From Gammaproteobacteria bacterium (GTDB lineage Bacteria; Pseudomonadota; Gammaproteobacteria; HyVt-429), in the NCBI GenBank assembly GCA_022340345.1, contig JAJDOE010000076.1, forward strand, positions 1 to 40,866: DNA of 40,866 nt, written 5' to 3'. The notes beneath the pieces are model-generated. The model saw only the letters and a list, made by a program, of their open reading frames with translations. It was not told the DNA's origin and ran no database searches. A program made the translations under genes and the position numbers. Shown here in pieces: positions 7,571 through 15,968 of this stretch (position 1 is the stretch's first letter; the number at the start of each line of letters is the position of its first letter).

Positions 7571-8634
7571 TCTTCCAGCCGTTTGTTGGCGGCCAGGCCA
7601 CCATCCAGAACCAGCGCCTCGAAACCATCCTGGCCCAGCAGGAAGGCCGCCGCGGCACTGCGACTGCCGTTGTCACAAAACACTACCCAGGGGCGCTGTT
7701 TGTCCAGTTTGCGCGCGTACAGGCGCAACAGGTACAGGGGAATGTTACGCGCGCCTTTGAGCGATCCGCTTTCGAATTCACTCTCCATGCGTACGTCCAG
7801 CAGCCCAGCGCCATCGCGTACCCGATCGGCCGCCTCCTTGGCAGATATCCGCTGCATCAGGGGAGCGTTGAGCAAGGTACTGAATTCCTCCTTTCCCAGG
7901 CACACCAGAACGCTGTCCTCCATGAGGGTCACCGACGCGTTACGCGGCTGCCCGGAAAGCAGTGCCTCCTCGCCGAATCCCTCACCGGGACCCAAAACCG
8001 CCATTTCAATGGTATCGGCCTGTTCATCTGACTGGCGCGCCACCAGTGCTCGTCCGGAAGCCAGGAAATAGTAGCTATCGCCTTCGTCACCCTGACGCAC
8101 CACGGTGGTGCCTTTCTCCATTTCCAGGGTCTGCATGCGCGCGACCAGCTGTTGCAGGCTGGCGACGGGGAGGCGCCGGAAGTGTTCGTTCTGCATCAGC
8201 CGCGACAGCCACCGCCGGTCGGTGCGCAAATCCAGTTCCTCGACCTGGTAGCCGCTGTCGTTCTCGCCGCGAAGTAACTGGTCCCAGCCCACCATTTTGT
8301 CGAGCACGGAACTGTTAATTCGCGCGATCAGGCACGGTCCCCGGGTTCGCGCCTCGAATCGGCGCGGCTTGAGCGCGGCAAGGGCATAGCGGGCGGCATC
8401 GTCCGTTGCCGCTACGGTTCGGGATTCGCCGTCTTCGGCGGTGAGATCAACGCTTCCCTGGACCAGGAACAACGAATCCGGGTCTTCGTCCCCTACACAA
8501 AACAGGGTCGCACCACCAGCAACCGACTGCACCAGCATGCGGTTAACTACTTCGCGTTGGGCGGGCGCGACCATGGCCCCAACCGGTACCATTCGTCGAA
8601 GTTGCTGCTCGTCTATACCCTGCCGCGTGCCCAT
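7567..8634 (-). CDS. double cyclic-nucleotide-binding domain protein with C-terminal rhodanese domain
   Basis: A 355-residue cytoplasmic protein of three domains. A first, degenerate cNMP-binding-like domain covers about residues 15-120. A second cNMP domain covers about 148-255, with the phosphate-binding cassette GEGFGEEALLSGQPRNASVT (about 217-236). A rhodanese domain covers about 260-350, with LLDVRMESEFESG and a catalytic loop CDNGSRS (Cys about 320). There is no DNA-binding helix-turn-helix, so it is not a CRP-type regulator. It may couple nucleotide sensing to sulfur transfer, which is inference. ATG 8634 follows GGAGG; a TTG one codon upstream is less likely. xthA lies 33 bp upstream and a coupled GNAT gene downstream. 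Confidence 0.9.
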   Translation of the reverse strand: MGTRQGIDEQQLRRMVPVGAMVAPAQREVVNRMLVQSVAGGATLFCVGDEDPDSLFLVQGSVDLTAEDGESRTVAATDDAARYALAALKPRRFEARTRGPCLIARINSSVLDKMVGWDQLLRGENDSGYQVEELDLRTDRRWLSRLMQNEHFRRLPVASLQQLVARMQTLEMEKGTTVVRQGDEGDSYYFLASGRALVARQSDEQADTIEMAVLGPGEGFGEEALLSGQPRNASVTLMEDSVLVCLGKEEFSTLLNAPLMQRISAKEAADRVRDGAGLLDVRMESEFESGSLKGARNIPLYLLRLYARKLDKQRPWVVFCDNGSRSAAAAFLLGQDGFEALVLDGGLAANKRLEE

Positions 8635-8667
8635 CAATCCTCCAACGTGACGATTCGGATTCCCCGC

Positions 8668-9435
8668 CTAGTCGGAAAACTCTGCCAGTACCGGCGCATG
8701 ATCGGACGGCTGTTGATTCCCACGCGGCTCCCGGTCAATGCTTGCCGCGCTACATGCCTGCTGCAACGGCTGGGTGACCAGAATATGGTCAATGCGCAGC
8801 CCGGCATTGCGCCGATAGGAACCGGCCCGGTAGTCCCACCAGCTGAAACTTTTTTCCGGCTGCTCGAACTTTCGAAAGCAGTCGTGCAGGCCACAGTCGA
8901 GCAGGGCACCAAACGCAGCCCGCTCGGCTTCGCTGCAAAGCACGGACCCGCGCCACTTGTCCGGGTCGTGCACGTCCCGGTCCTCCGGCGCGATGTTGAA
9001 GTCGCCCAGGATCGCGTATCGCTGGTGCTGCCGGACTTCTTCCTGCACCCAGGCGGTCAGCGCCCGGAGCCAGTCCAGCTTGTAGGCAAATTTCTGCGAC
9101 CCCACCTCCGATCCGTTGGGAACGTACACGTTGGCGATACGCACGCCGTTGATGGTGGCCGCCAGGACCCGGCGCTGGGGGTCATCGAACTTCGGGATCG
9201 AGGTTTCCACCGCATCGATGGGAAAGCGGCTGATGGTGGCGACGCCGTTGTAGGTTTTCTGGCCGTTGAAGGCCACCTGGTAGCCCCGGGAGCCAAACTC
9301 GTCGGCGGGAAATTTCTCGTCCACCAGCTTGGTTTCCTGCAGCACCAGCACGTCGGGGCGGTGAGTGGCAAGCCATGCCAGCACCTGTTCCAGGCGCACA
9401 CGCAGGGAGTTGACGTTCCAGGTTGCGATTTTCAA
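8668..9435 (-). CDS. xthA: exodeoxyribonuclease III
   Basis: A 255-residue member of the exonuclease III/AP endonuclease family, acting in base excision repair at abasic sites and damaged 3' ends. All signature motifs are present: WNVNSLR at the N-terminus, LQETK with the metal-binding Glu34, GDFNIAPEDRDVHDP, RIDHILV and the C-terminal SDHAPV with the catalytic Asp-His pair. The start is TTG (reverse complement of 9433-9435), supported because MKIATWNVNSLR is the invariant family start. It lies 18 bp after the glutaredoxin-like gene and 33 bp before the cNMP/rhodanese gene, so it is inside an operon. Confidence 0.96.
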   Translation of the reverse strand: MKIATWNVNSLRVRLEQVLAWLATHRPDVLVLQETKLVDEKFPADEFGSRGYQVAFNGQKTYNGVATISRFPIDAVETSIPKFDDPQRRVLAATINGVRIANVYVPNGSEVGSQKFAYKLDWLRALTAWVQEEVRQHQRYAILGDFNIAPEDRDVHDPDKWRGSVLCSEAERAAFGALLDCGLHDCFRKFEQPEKSFSWWDYRAGSYRRNAGLRIDHILVTQPLQQACSAASIDREPRGNQQPSDHAPVLAEFSD

Positions 9436-9453
9436 CGGGCGGCCAGGGGAAGC

Positions 9454-10023
9454 TCAGCGCGTAGTGGCTTCCTCTTCGGTTGGGGTATCGGCAGCCGGAG
9501 CATCCGTGTCCTCTACCGGCGGTTGGTCCGCATCGGGCAATGCTTCGGCGTCTTCGGTCGCCGGGCTCGGCTTCACGGCGGGCGCGCCGCCCGCCGGCGC
9601 ATAGCCGGCGGCGGTGAGTTCGCCTTCCAGCAGGGAGCGCATGTAGCCGCTCATGACCTTGTCTCCCACCAGCAGCGTAGGCACCGCCAGGGCTCCGACC
9701 CGTTCCTTCATGGCTTCCTGGGCCTTGCGATCCTCGGCGACGTTGATTTCGGTGAAAGGCACACCACGGCCGTTGAGATATTCGCGGGCAGAGTTGCAGC
9801 CGTCGCAGCCCGGGATGCTGTAGAGAACAACCGGCGGCAGGTCCGCCTGCGTCGGCCCCGTCGGCAACGAATTCAATTCACGGGTTGCCGCCGCGCCGTC
9901 GGGCGGCGGCGAGTCGGTGTAATGCACCTTGCCCTGCTCGTCCACCCAGCGATAGGTGGCCGCCTGGGGGCCCGTGGCCAGCAGGATCAGAACCAGCGGT
10001 ACGAGCGCAATTCGGGATTTCAC
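9454..10023 (-). CDS. exported DUF4124-glutaredoxin fusion protein
   Basis: A 189-residue protein. A signal peptide (residues 1 to about 21, ending GPQAA) is followed by a DUF4124 segment (YRWVDEQGKVHYTDSPPP, about 23-41), then a glutaredoxin-like thioredoxin fold with a CDGC active site (Cys73, Cys76) and the cis-Pro segment AVPTLLVG, and a Pro/Ala/Glu-rich disordered tail. It is therefore a predicted periplasmic or envelope thiol protein. GTG 10023 was chosen for its strong GGAGG 8 bases upstream; it gives a clean signal peptide. It heads the leftward operon with xthA and lies divergent from glutathione reductase, though the reductase is cytoplasmic. Confidence 0.88.
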   Translation of the reverse strand: MKSRIALVPLVLILLATGPQAATYRWVDEQGKVHYTDSPPPDGAAATRELNSLPTGPTQADLPPVVLYSIPGCDGCNSAREYLNGRGVPFTEINVAEDRKAQEAMKERVGALAVPTLLVGDKVMSGYMRSLLEGELTAAGYAPAGGAPAVKPSPATEDAEALPDADQPPVEDTDAPAADTPTEEEATTR

Positions 10024-10049
10024 GCGTGATACCTCCGTGCCAAAGTTGC

Positions 10050-10055
10050 AGTATA
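10050..10055 (-). promoter_or_regulatory. candidate -10 element for the glutaredoxin-xthA operon
   Basis: On the minus strand TATACT lies 27 bases upstream of the GTG start and just before its Shine-Dalgarno. No convincing -35 hexamer was found at 16-18 bp, so this is tentative. Confidence 0.3.
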
Positions 10056-10242
10056 ACTGACGGCGCCCACCCGAATTAGCCATCCGGCAGGTGAAATACA
10101 ACGTCGCGCAGGCCGCGCCAGAGACCGCCGCGTATCCGGGCATGGCATGCATTCAACGACCTTCCCGGGCCAATTTCCAGGCAGGATTGGCACAGCCCGC
10201 TGCCTCGCTTAGGCTCTCCTGAATTCTGTCCAAGAATGAGAA

Positions 10243-11589
10243 ATGCCCATGCCGGAATACGATTTCCTGATCATTGGCGGCGGCAGCGGTGGTATCGCCT
10301 GCGCGCGCCGGGCGGCGAGCCATGGCGCCCGGGTAGCGGTGTTCGAACCCGCGCCGTTGGGGGGGACCTGCGTCAACGTCGGTTGCGTGCCGAAAAAAGT
10401 CATGTGGTATGCCGCCCACATTTCCGAGCGCATCGCACTGGCCCGTGACTACGGCATCGACGTTGCCGGGTGGAAGATGGACATGGCGGCCTTTCGGCGC
10501 AACCGGGATGCCTATATCCAGCGCCTTAACGGAATTTACGCCCGCAACCTGGACACCGCGGGCATTAGCCACCTGCCGGTGCGCGCGCGCCTGCTGGATG
10601 CGGCTACGGTGGAGGCCGGTGACCAGCGCTATCAGGCGCCCCATGTACTGGTGGCCACCGGCGGGCGCCCCTGGCTGCCGGCAGTTCCCGGCGCGAAACT
10701 CGGCATAAATAGCGACACCGTTTTCGACCTCGAGCAGGTTCCCGCACGCCTGGCCATCATCGGTGCCGGGTACGTGGCCGTGGAATTCGCCGGCGTATTC
10801 AATGCGCTCGGAAGCCAGGTCAGCATGCTGATCCGCAGTTCCTCCCTGCTCCGTCATTTTGACGCGGAACTGGGCGCCACACTGGAAGAATGCATGGGCA
10901 AGGACGGCATCGAGTTGCTGCATAATTCCCGGGTATCGGCCATTGAAGCGCGTGACGGGGAACTGGTGGTGCACTGGCAAGGCGGCCAGCAAGGCCGCTA
11001 TGACCAGGTGCTGTGGGCCACCGGGCGTTCACCCAACACCCAGGACCTGGGCCTGGACGCCGCCGGCGTGGCGCTGGACCCGGATGGCTTTATCGCGGTG
11101 GATGCCTTTCAGAATACCTCCGCGAGCGGCGTGTACGCGGTAGGTGATGTCACGGGCCGGGCACCGCTGACGCCGGTGGCCATAGCGGCCGGCCGCCAGT
11201 TGGCGGAACGCCTGTTCGGCGGCCGGCCGGAAGCGCGAATCGACTACGAGCAGATTCCGACAGTGATCTTCAGCCACCCACCCGCGGGCACCGTGGGTCT
11301 GAGCGAAGAACAGGCGCGCGAGCAATTCGGAGCCGCGGTGAAGGTGTACCGTTCGCGTTTCACCAATATGCTGTTCGCCCTCGGCGAATACCGCCCGCCA
11401 ACCCTGGTGAAGCTGGTTACCGTGGGGGACGAGGAGCGGGTGGTGGGAATCCACATCCTCGGCGAAGCCGCGGACGAGGTGATACAGGGTTTCGCGGTCG
11501 CACTGCGCATGGGCGCACGCAAGTGTGACCTGGACCGTACCATGGCGATTCATCCCACGGCGGCGGAGGAACTGGTTACGCTGCAGTAG
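10243..11589 (+). CDS. gor: glutathione reductase (NADPH)
   Basis: A 448-residue FAD-dependent pyridine nucleotide-disulfide oxidoreductase that reduces glutathione disulfide. The N-terminal FAD motif is IIGGGSGG. The redox-active disulfide is Cys43-Cys48 in GGTCVNVGCVPKK. The NADPH Rossmann motif GAGYVAVEFAG is followed by two arginines in IRSSSLLR, which align with the two NADP-phosphate-binding arginines of E. coli Gor, so NADPH preference is expected. The C-terminal catalytic HPTAAEE (His437, Glu442) is intact. Start is ATG 10243 or ATG 10249. It faces aroE tail to tail with an 11-bp gap and no room for a terminator. Confidence 0.96.
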   Translation: MPMPEYDFLIIGGGSGGIACARRAASHGARVAVFEPAPLGGTCVNVGCVPKKVMWYAAHISERIALARDYGIDVAGWKMDMAAFRRNRDAYIQRLNGIYARNLDTAGISHLPVRARLLDAATVEAGDQRYQAPHVLVATGGRPWLPAVPGAKLGINSDTVFDLEQVPARLAIIGAGYVAVEFAGVFNALGSQVSMLIRSSSLLRHFDAELGATLEECMGKDGIELLHNSRVSAIEARDGELVVHWQGGQQGRYDQVLWATGRSPNTQDLGLDAAGVALDPDGFIAVDAFQNTSASGVYAVGDVTGRAPLTPVAIAAGRQLAERLFGGRPEARIDYEQIPTVIFSHPPAGTVGLSEEQAREQFGAAVKVYRSRFTNMLFALGEYRPPTLVKLVTVGDEERVVGIHILGEAADEVIQGFAVALRMGARKCDLDRTMAIHPTAAEELVTLQ

Positions 11590-11600
11590 CTAACTGCATT

Positions 11601-12476
11601 TCATTCGGAGACCCTTCCGGCTTCGGAAAACGCCGCCGGATTCGCACGCAACTCCACCAGCACGTCTTTCGTCAGCGGTCTGCGCTTCAGCCAGACAAGG
11701 AAGGACTCCGCGGCCTGCTCGACCAACATGCCCAGACCATCCGCCAGCCGAGTCACCCCCTGATCTGCCGCCCAGGCGAGGAACGCAGTGGGTTGGTCGC
11801 CGTACATGAGGTCGCAGGCCAGGCCATTGGCGGCGAACACGGACGGTGGAATTTTCGGTAGCGCACCGTCCAGGCTTGCGGCAGTAGCGTTGATAACCAC
11901 GTCGAATCCGGCACCGTTCAGCTGATCCAGGCCACCCGCCGTAACCGGGCCATGGGTAGCGAACCGCTCCGCCAGTTCGTGAGCGCGGGAAACGGTGCGG
12001 TTGGCGATCCGCAGCGCCTCCGGCCGCGCCTCCAGCAACGGCCCGAGGATGCCCCGCGCGGCACCGCCTGCCCCCAACACCAGAATGCGTCGTCCAGCCA
12101 ACGGGCACCGCAGGTTCTCCACCAGGTCACGCACCAGTCCGACACCGTCGGTGTTGTCACCAAACAGCCCGTCGTCGTCAAAACGCAGGGTGTTAACCGC
12201 GCCGGCGAGCTCCGCTCGCGGGCTGCGCCGGTCGGCCAGCGACCAGGCCTCCAGTTTGAAGGGCACGGTAATGTTCAGCCCGTTTCCGCCGCGGGCACGG
12301 AAATGATCCAGGGCCTGGGCAAAGCCCCCTGGATCCACCTGTATGCGGTCGTATTCCAGACGGATTCCACACTGCCGCGCGAACCGCGCGTGGATTGCCG
12401 GTGATTTGCTGTGCTCCACCGGGTTGCCCATGACCGCGAAGCGGAGCGGCCGGTCGAATGCAAAGGGATCGCTCAT
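11601..12476 (-). CDS. aroE: shikimate dehydrogenase
   Basis: A 291-residue NADPH-dependent enzyme reducing 3-dehydroshikimate to shikimate in aromatic amino-acid synthesis. The substrate-binding SKSP is near residues 23-26, the catalytic Lys74 lies in NITVPFK and the catalytic Asp110 in DNTDG. GAGGAA (135-140) is the dinucleotide loop, and NRT (159-161) is the usual NADP-phosphate-binding motif. It is slightly longer than E. coli AroE at both ends. Its ATG overlaps the stop of the upstream BNR-repeat gene (ATGA). Confidence 0.96.
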   Translation of the reverse strand: MSDPFAFDRPLRFAVMGNPVEHSKSPAIHARFARQCGIRLEYDRIQVDPGGFAQALDHFRARGGNGLNITVPFKLEAWSLADRRSPRAELAGAVNTLRFDDDGLFGDNTDGVGLVRDLVENLRCPLAGRRILVLGAGGAARGILGPLLEARPEALRIANRTVSRAHELAERFATHGPVTAGGLDQLNGAGFDVVINATAASLDGALPKIPPSVFAANGLACDLMYGDQPTAFLAWAADQGVTRLADGLGMLVEQAAESFLVWLKRRPLTKDVLVELRANPAAFSEAGRVSE

Positions 12477-13639
12477 GGATCCAGGGTGACCCGGGCCGCC
12501 TGCAGCTGCTTACGGCCCGCCTGCGCATCGGTCCACACCACCAGCAACGATTCCGCGCCGATGGCGGCGATGCGCGGAAATCCACTGGCGCGTTCGGCAC
12601 CGGTGCGCAGCAGGTCCTGCACCGGCCCCGGGCGTTTGTCGGCCCACAGGCGGCGCGCCCGCAACACGGCCTGGGCGCCGTCCAGTTCCAGCCACGTTAC
12701 AACCCCGGAGCCATCCGGCAGCAGCACTGCGTCCACCCGCCCCAGGGCCTGGCCGGCATTCAGCTGCAACGCCGCCGAGGCCGGCTCGATCCAGCGGGCC
12801 CGCACCACCGGCATGCCACCCGCGGCGCTGTACCAGGCCGCAAGCACACGTCGATCCCGCTCCACCAGGGCCGGTCCATTCACCGGGCAGGCCTCGATCT
12901 TCCAGCCTTCCCCGCCCAGTGGCATGCGCACCCGGTCCGGCAGGCTGATCAACACATGATCCCGAATCTCTTTTTCGCTTCGGTCGCGAAATGCCACCAG
13001 CACCCGATCTCCGTGGGCGACCGCGGCCACCCGGCAACAGTCGCAGACGCGCTTATCCAGCACGCGTTCCTCGGCCATCCCGCCGTCGGCAGCGACGGTG
13101 GTGGCGCGCAACATCATGGCGCCGCTTTTCGCGCTGGACGCGCCATCCAGCCAGGCGGCGAACAACTCACCATCGGCCAGGGGTACCAGGGACACGAAAC
13201 CGTGCTCGCTGGCGGAATCATCCCGGTGCAGCCGCACATCCGGCTGCCAGGTGTCGCCGCCGTCGCGGGAGCGTGCAAGGCGTACTTCGTAGGCGTATTT
13301 GGATCCGCCGTTTCGCACCAGCCAATGGGCCGCCAGGGTCCCGTCCGGCAGTTCCACCAGCGAGGGCACGTCCGCCCAGTTGACGAACCAGTTGCCGCCA
13401 CGGGCCACGGTCCGGGCCGGGCTGAACCGCTGGCCATCAAAAACCGCGAAGCGCAGCCGGTGGCCATCCGCCTCGGGTTCGATCCAGCTGGCGTAGATGC
13501 GGTTGTCGGCGGCGCGATGCAGGGACGGCGCCATCGAACCCGGGTTGGCCGGAACCACCATCGGTGTCAGGGTTGCGGCCAGCCCCGGGCTGGCCAGGGC
13601 CGCTAGCAGGATCCCGGCGATTCGGCGACGGCAACGCAT
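12473..13639 (-). CDS. exported BNR-repeat (sialidase-like) beta-propeller protein
   Basis: A 388-residue protein with an Arg-rich N-terminus and a signal peptide (IAGILLAALASPGLAA, cut near residue 22), then repeated beta-propeller blades. An Asp-box-like motif is seen in SRDGGDTW, typical of BNR/sialidase folds. A CDCC cluster (VLDKRVCDCCRVAA) is characteristic of a group of uncharacterised exported sialidase-like proteins of gammaproteobacteria (from memory). No catalytic sialidase residues were confirmed, so true sialidase activity is doubtful. ATG 13639 was chosen because it begins the signal peptide; an in-frame TTG at 13693 is possible. Its stop overlaps the aroE start. Confidence 0.8.
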   Translation of the reverse strand: MRCRRRIAGILLAALASPGLAATLTPMVVPANPGSMAPSLHRAADNRIYASWIEPEADGHRLRFAVFDGQRFSPARTVARGGNWFVNWADVPSLVELPDGTLAAHWLVRNGGSKYAYEVRLARSRDGGDTWQPDVRLHRDDSASEHGFVSLVPLADGELFAAWLDGASSAKSGAMMLRATTVAADGGMAEERVLDKRVCDCCRVAAVAHGDRVLVAFRDRSEKEIRDHVLISLPDRVRMPLGGEGWKIEACPVNGPALVERDRRVLAAWYSAAGGMPVVRARWIEPASAALQLNAGQALGRVDAVLLPDGSGVVTWLELDGAQAVLRARRLWADKRPGPVQDLLRTGAERASGFPRIAAIGAESLLVVWTDAQAGRKQLQAARVTLDP

Positions 13640-13697
13640 GCGACGGATAGTAACGGAACCGCCTGCCCGGCGGAAAAACCGGTGGGCCAGCAATGGA

Positions 13698-15092
13698 TCA
13701 GGAGTCCGGGCCGGGCAAATCCACGCTCACTCGCAATCCACCCCGGTCCCGGTTGGCGAGCTGGATGCGGCCACCTTCCGCGACGATTGCACTGCGAGCG
13801 ATCGACAACCCCAGACCACTGCCGCCGGTGGCCCGGTTGCGCGATGGCTCGACCCGGTAAAAAGGCTCGAACACCCGTTCCAGTTCCGACTCGGGAATGC
13901 CCGGACCGTCGTCCTCGATGCGCACCCGGGTGCCGCTCGCGTCCTGGCTTGCGTACACGCTGACCCGATCGCCGAACTTGAGCGCGTTGCCCACCAGGTT
14001 GGCAAAGGCGCGCTTGAGCGCCAGCGGCCGGGCCCGCACCGCCTCCGGTGCAGACAGGCTCAGCTCGACCCGCCCTTCCTGGGTACTGTCGCTGCAGACA
14101 CTCTCCAGCAACGCCTCCAGGTCCACTGGTTGCCGCGGTTCCTCGCGCTCGATATCGCGCATGAAATCCAGCGCGTCGGAAACCATCTGCTCCATCTCCT
14201 TCAGATCGTCTTCAAAACGCGCCCGCGCCACCTCGTCGTCCAGCATCTCAGTACGTAACCGCAGGCGCGTGATGGGCGTCTTGAGATCGTGCGACACCGC
14301 CGCCAGCATGTGGGTTCTCTGACGCAGGAATTCCGCCAGACGCGCCTGCATCTCGTTGAGAGCACGCGCCACCTGCCGTACCTCCTCCGGACCGCGTTCC
14401 GGCAGCGGCGAGCGGTGGATATCCATGCCCAGCTCGCGCGCCCCGATCGCCAATGCGGACAGCGGTCGTGTCACCATGCGTACCGCCAGCAACGCCAGCA
14501 GGATCACCGACGCCGCCAGCACCGCCAAGGCCCACAGCATGCGCCGCGGCGACGGCAAGGCATCCTCCAGAACACGGAAGTCGAAGCGCAACGCGCCGCC
14601 ATTCTGCAAACCCACGTCGACCGCAAAGGCCAGCGGCACGTAGGCCGGGAGGCGCCGCCAGCCCGGGCCCTCACCCGGTTCACGGGGAAACGGGCGGCGG
14701 TGGTTGCCCCGTCGCGGGGCGGCGCGGTGCACCTGCACCTGCAGTGGATGGCCCGCCCCCAGCCGCCGGCCCAGGCCGCGGGCCATGAAGTTCTCCAGCT
14801 CCGCGTGTTCCCCCGCTTTGACGGGCGGCGGCGGCATCTGCGGGTGCAGGGAAATCTGCAAGGGAGGCGCGCTCAACACCGCCACCAGGCGTTGCCGCTC
14901 CGGCTCCGCAGCCGGATCGATCAATTGCACAGCGGAGACAATGCGATGCATCAGGTGCACCCCGCCCATGCGATTCAGGGCGCGCCCGCGGTCCTCAAAA
15001 TGAATCCAGGCGGACAACACCTGGGCGACCATCAGGCCCACCAGCAGCACGATCACCAGCTGCCAGTACAGGGAGCGGGGCCAGAGCCTCAT
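13698..15092 (-). CDS. OmpR-system sensor histidine kinase
   Basis: A 464-residue inner-membrane kinase. TM1 covers about residues 10-30. The periplasmic loop of about 150 residues contains a PPPP stretch and an Arg/His-rich segment. TM2 is about 185-206, followed by a HAMP domain. HisKA has AAVSHDLKTPITRL with phospho-acceptor His268. The ATPase domain has NLVGNALKFG (N box), DDGPGIP (G1) and GGSGLGLSIA (G2). Domain order matches EnvZ/CpxA-like kinases. Its start overlaps the response-regulator stop by ATGA. The divergent gene encodes a Spy/CpxP-like periplasmic protein, which suggests envelope stress or metal sensing; this is inference. Confidence 0.93.
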   Translation of the reverse strand: MRLWPRSLYWQLVIVLLVGLMVAQVLSAWIHFEDRGRALNRMGGVHLMHRIVSAVQLIDPAAEPERQRLVAVLSAPPLQISLHPQMPPPPVKAGEHAELENFMARGLGRRLGAGHPLQVQVHRAAPRRGNHRRPFPREPGEGPGWRRLPAYVPLAFAVDVGLQNGGALRFDFRVLEDALPSPRRMLWALAVLAASVILLALLAVRMVTRPLSALAIGARELGMDIHRSPLPERGPEEVRQVARALNEMQARLAEFLRQRTHMLAAVSHDLKTPITRLRLRTEMLDDEVARARFEDDLKEMEQMVSDALDFMRDIEREEPRQPVDLEALLESVCSDSTQEGRVELSLSAPEAVRARPLALKRAFANLVGNALKFGDRVSVYASQDASGTRVRIEDDGPGIPESELERVFEPFYRVEPSRNRATGGSGLGLSIARSAIVAEGGRIQLANRDRGGLRVSVDLPGPDS

Positions 15093-15811
15093 GCGGGGTC
15101 TCGCTCCACCGGCACCGCCAGCACGTAACCCTGGCCGCGCACCGTGCGGATGATCTGCTCATCGTCGCTGCCCTGCAGTCGCTTGCGCAGGCGACTGATC
15201 AGCATGTCGATGCTACGGTCGAACGGAATTGCCTCGCGCCCGCGGGCCAGGTCCAGCAACTGATCGCGGCTAAGGACCCGCCCCGGATGGGTCAGCAACA
15301 CGCTGAGCAGCGAGTACTCCGCGCCTCCCAGCGGCGTGATGACGCCTCGTGGGGACACCAGATGGCGCGCCTCCAGGTCCAGAACCCAGCCGGCGAAACG
15401 CAGGCTCGCGGTATCCGCCTGCACCTCGTCCGGCGGCAGTTGGCGGGTTCTTCGCAATACGCCCTTGATGCGTGCGAGCAGCTCCCGGGGGCTGAAAGGC
15501 TTGGGCAGGTAGTCGTCGGCCCCCATCTCCAGGCCGACGATTCGGTCGGTCTCCTCGCCGCGGGCGGTAAGCATGATCACCGGTAACGCGCTGGATGCCC
15601 GCAACTTTCGACAAAGCTCCAGACCATCTTCACCGGGCAGCATCAGGTCGAGGATGACGAGGTCGATCGCCTCTCGGGCGAGTGCTTCCCGCATGCCCGG
15701 TCCATCGCCGACCGTGGTAGCACGATAGCCGTTGCGGTCCAGGTAATCGGCCAGCAGCCGGCGGATCTCCGCGTCGTCGTCAACTACCAGGATGTGATCG
15801 CGCCTTTCCAT
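15089..15811 (-). CDS. OmpR/PhoB-family response regulator
   Basis: A 240-residue regulator. The receiver domain has the acidic pocket VVDDD (residues 9-13), phospho-acceptor Asp55 in VILDLMLPGEDG and Lys104 in LPKPFSPREL. The C-terminal winged helix ends in IRTVRGQGYVL, as in OmpR/CpxR. It is the first gene of a two-gene operon with the histidine kinase. A GTAAC-N5-GTAAC direct repeat 45-59 bases upstream of its start is a likely binding site for the regulator itself. Confidence 0.95.
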   Translation of the reverse strand: MERRDHILVVDDDAEIRRLLADYLDRNGYRATTVGDGPGMREALAREAIDLVILDLMLPGEDGLELCRKLRASSALPVIMLTARGEETDRIVGLEMGADDYLPKPFSPRELLARIKGVLRRTRQLPPDEVQADTASLRFAGWVLDLEARHLVSPRGVITPLGGAEYSLLSVLLTHPGRVLSRDQLLDLARGREAIPFDRSIDMLISRLRKRLQGSDDEQIIRTVRGQGYVLAVPVERDPA

Positions 15812-15855
15812 GAGGGCCTTTTTACAGCAGTCAGATTGACACGGGCAGCGACTTG

Positions 15856-15870
15856 GTAACCCAGTGTAAC
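15856..15870 (+). promoter_or_regulatory. CpxR-like direct-repeat box GTAAC-N5-GTAAC
   Basis: Two GTAAC pentamers (15856-15860 and 15866-15870) are 10 bp apart centre to centre, one helical turn, as in the CpxR box GTAAA-N5-GTAAA. They lie in the 157-bp region between the response-regulator operon and the divergent Spy-like gene; a single inverse copy (GTTAC) is at 15916-15920. Confidence 0.65.
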
Positions 15871-15968
15871 AAAGGCCTCCGCCGATACCTTGTGTTGCCG
15901 GATGGACACACGCCGGTTACCGGACAGGGCTATTGTGCAATCACGAAATCCAAATCGGAGTTGAAATC

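Noticed and set aside
8557..10029. 490-residue frame antisense to xthA and the glutaredoxin gene
   Set aside because: Shadow frame; the opposite strand contains intact conserved genes.
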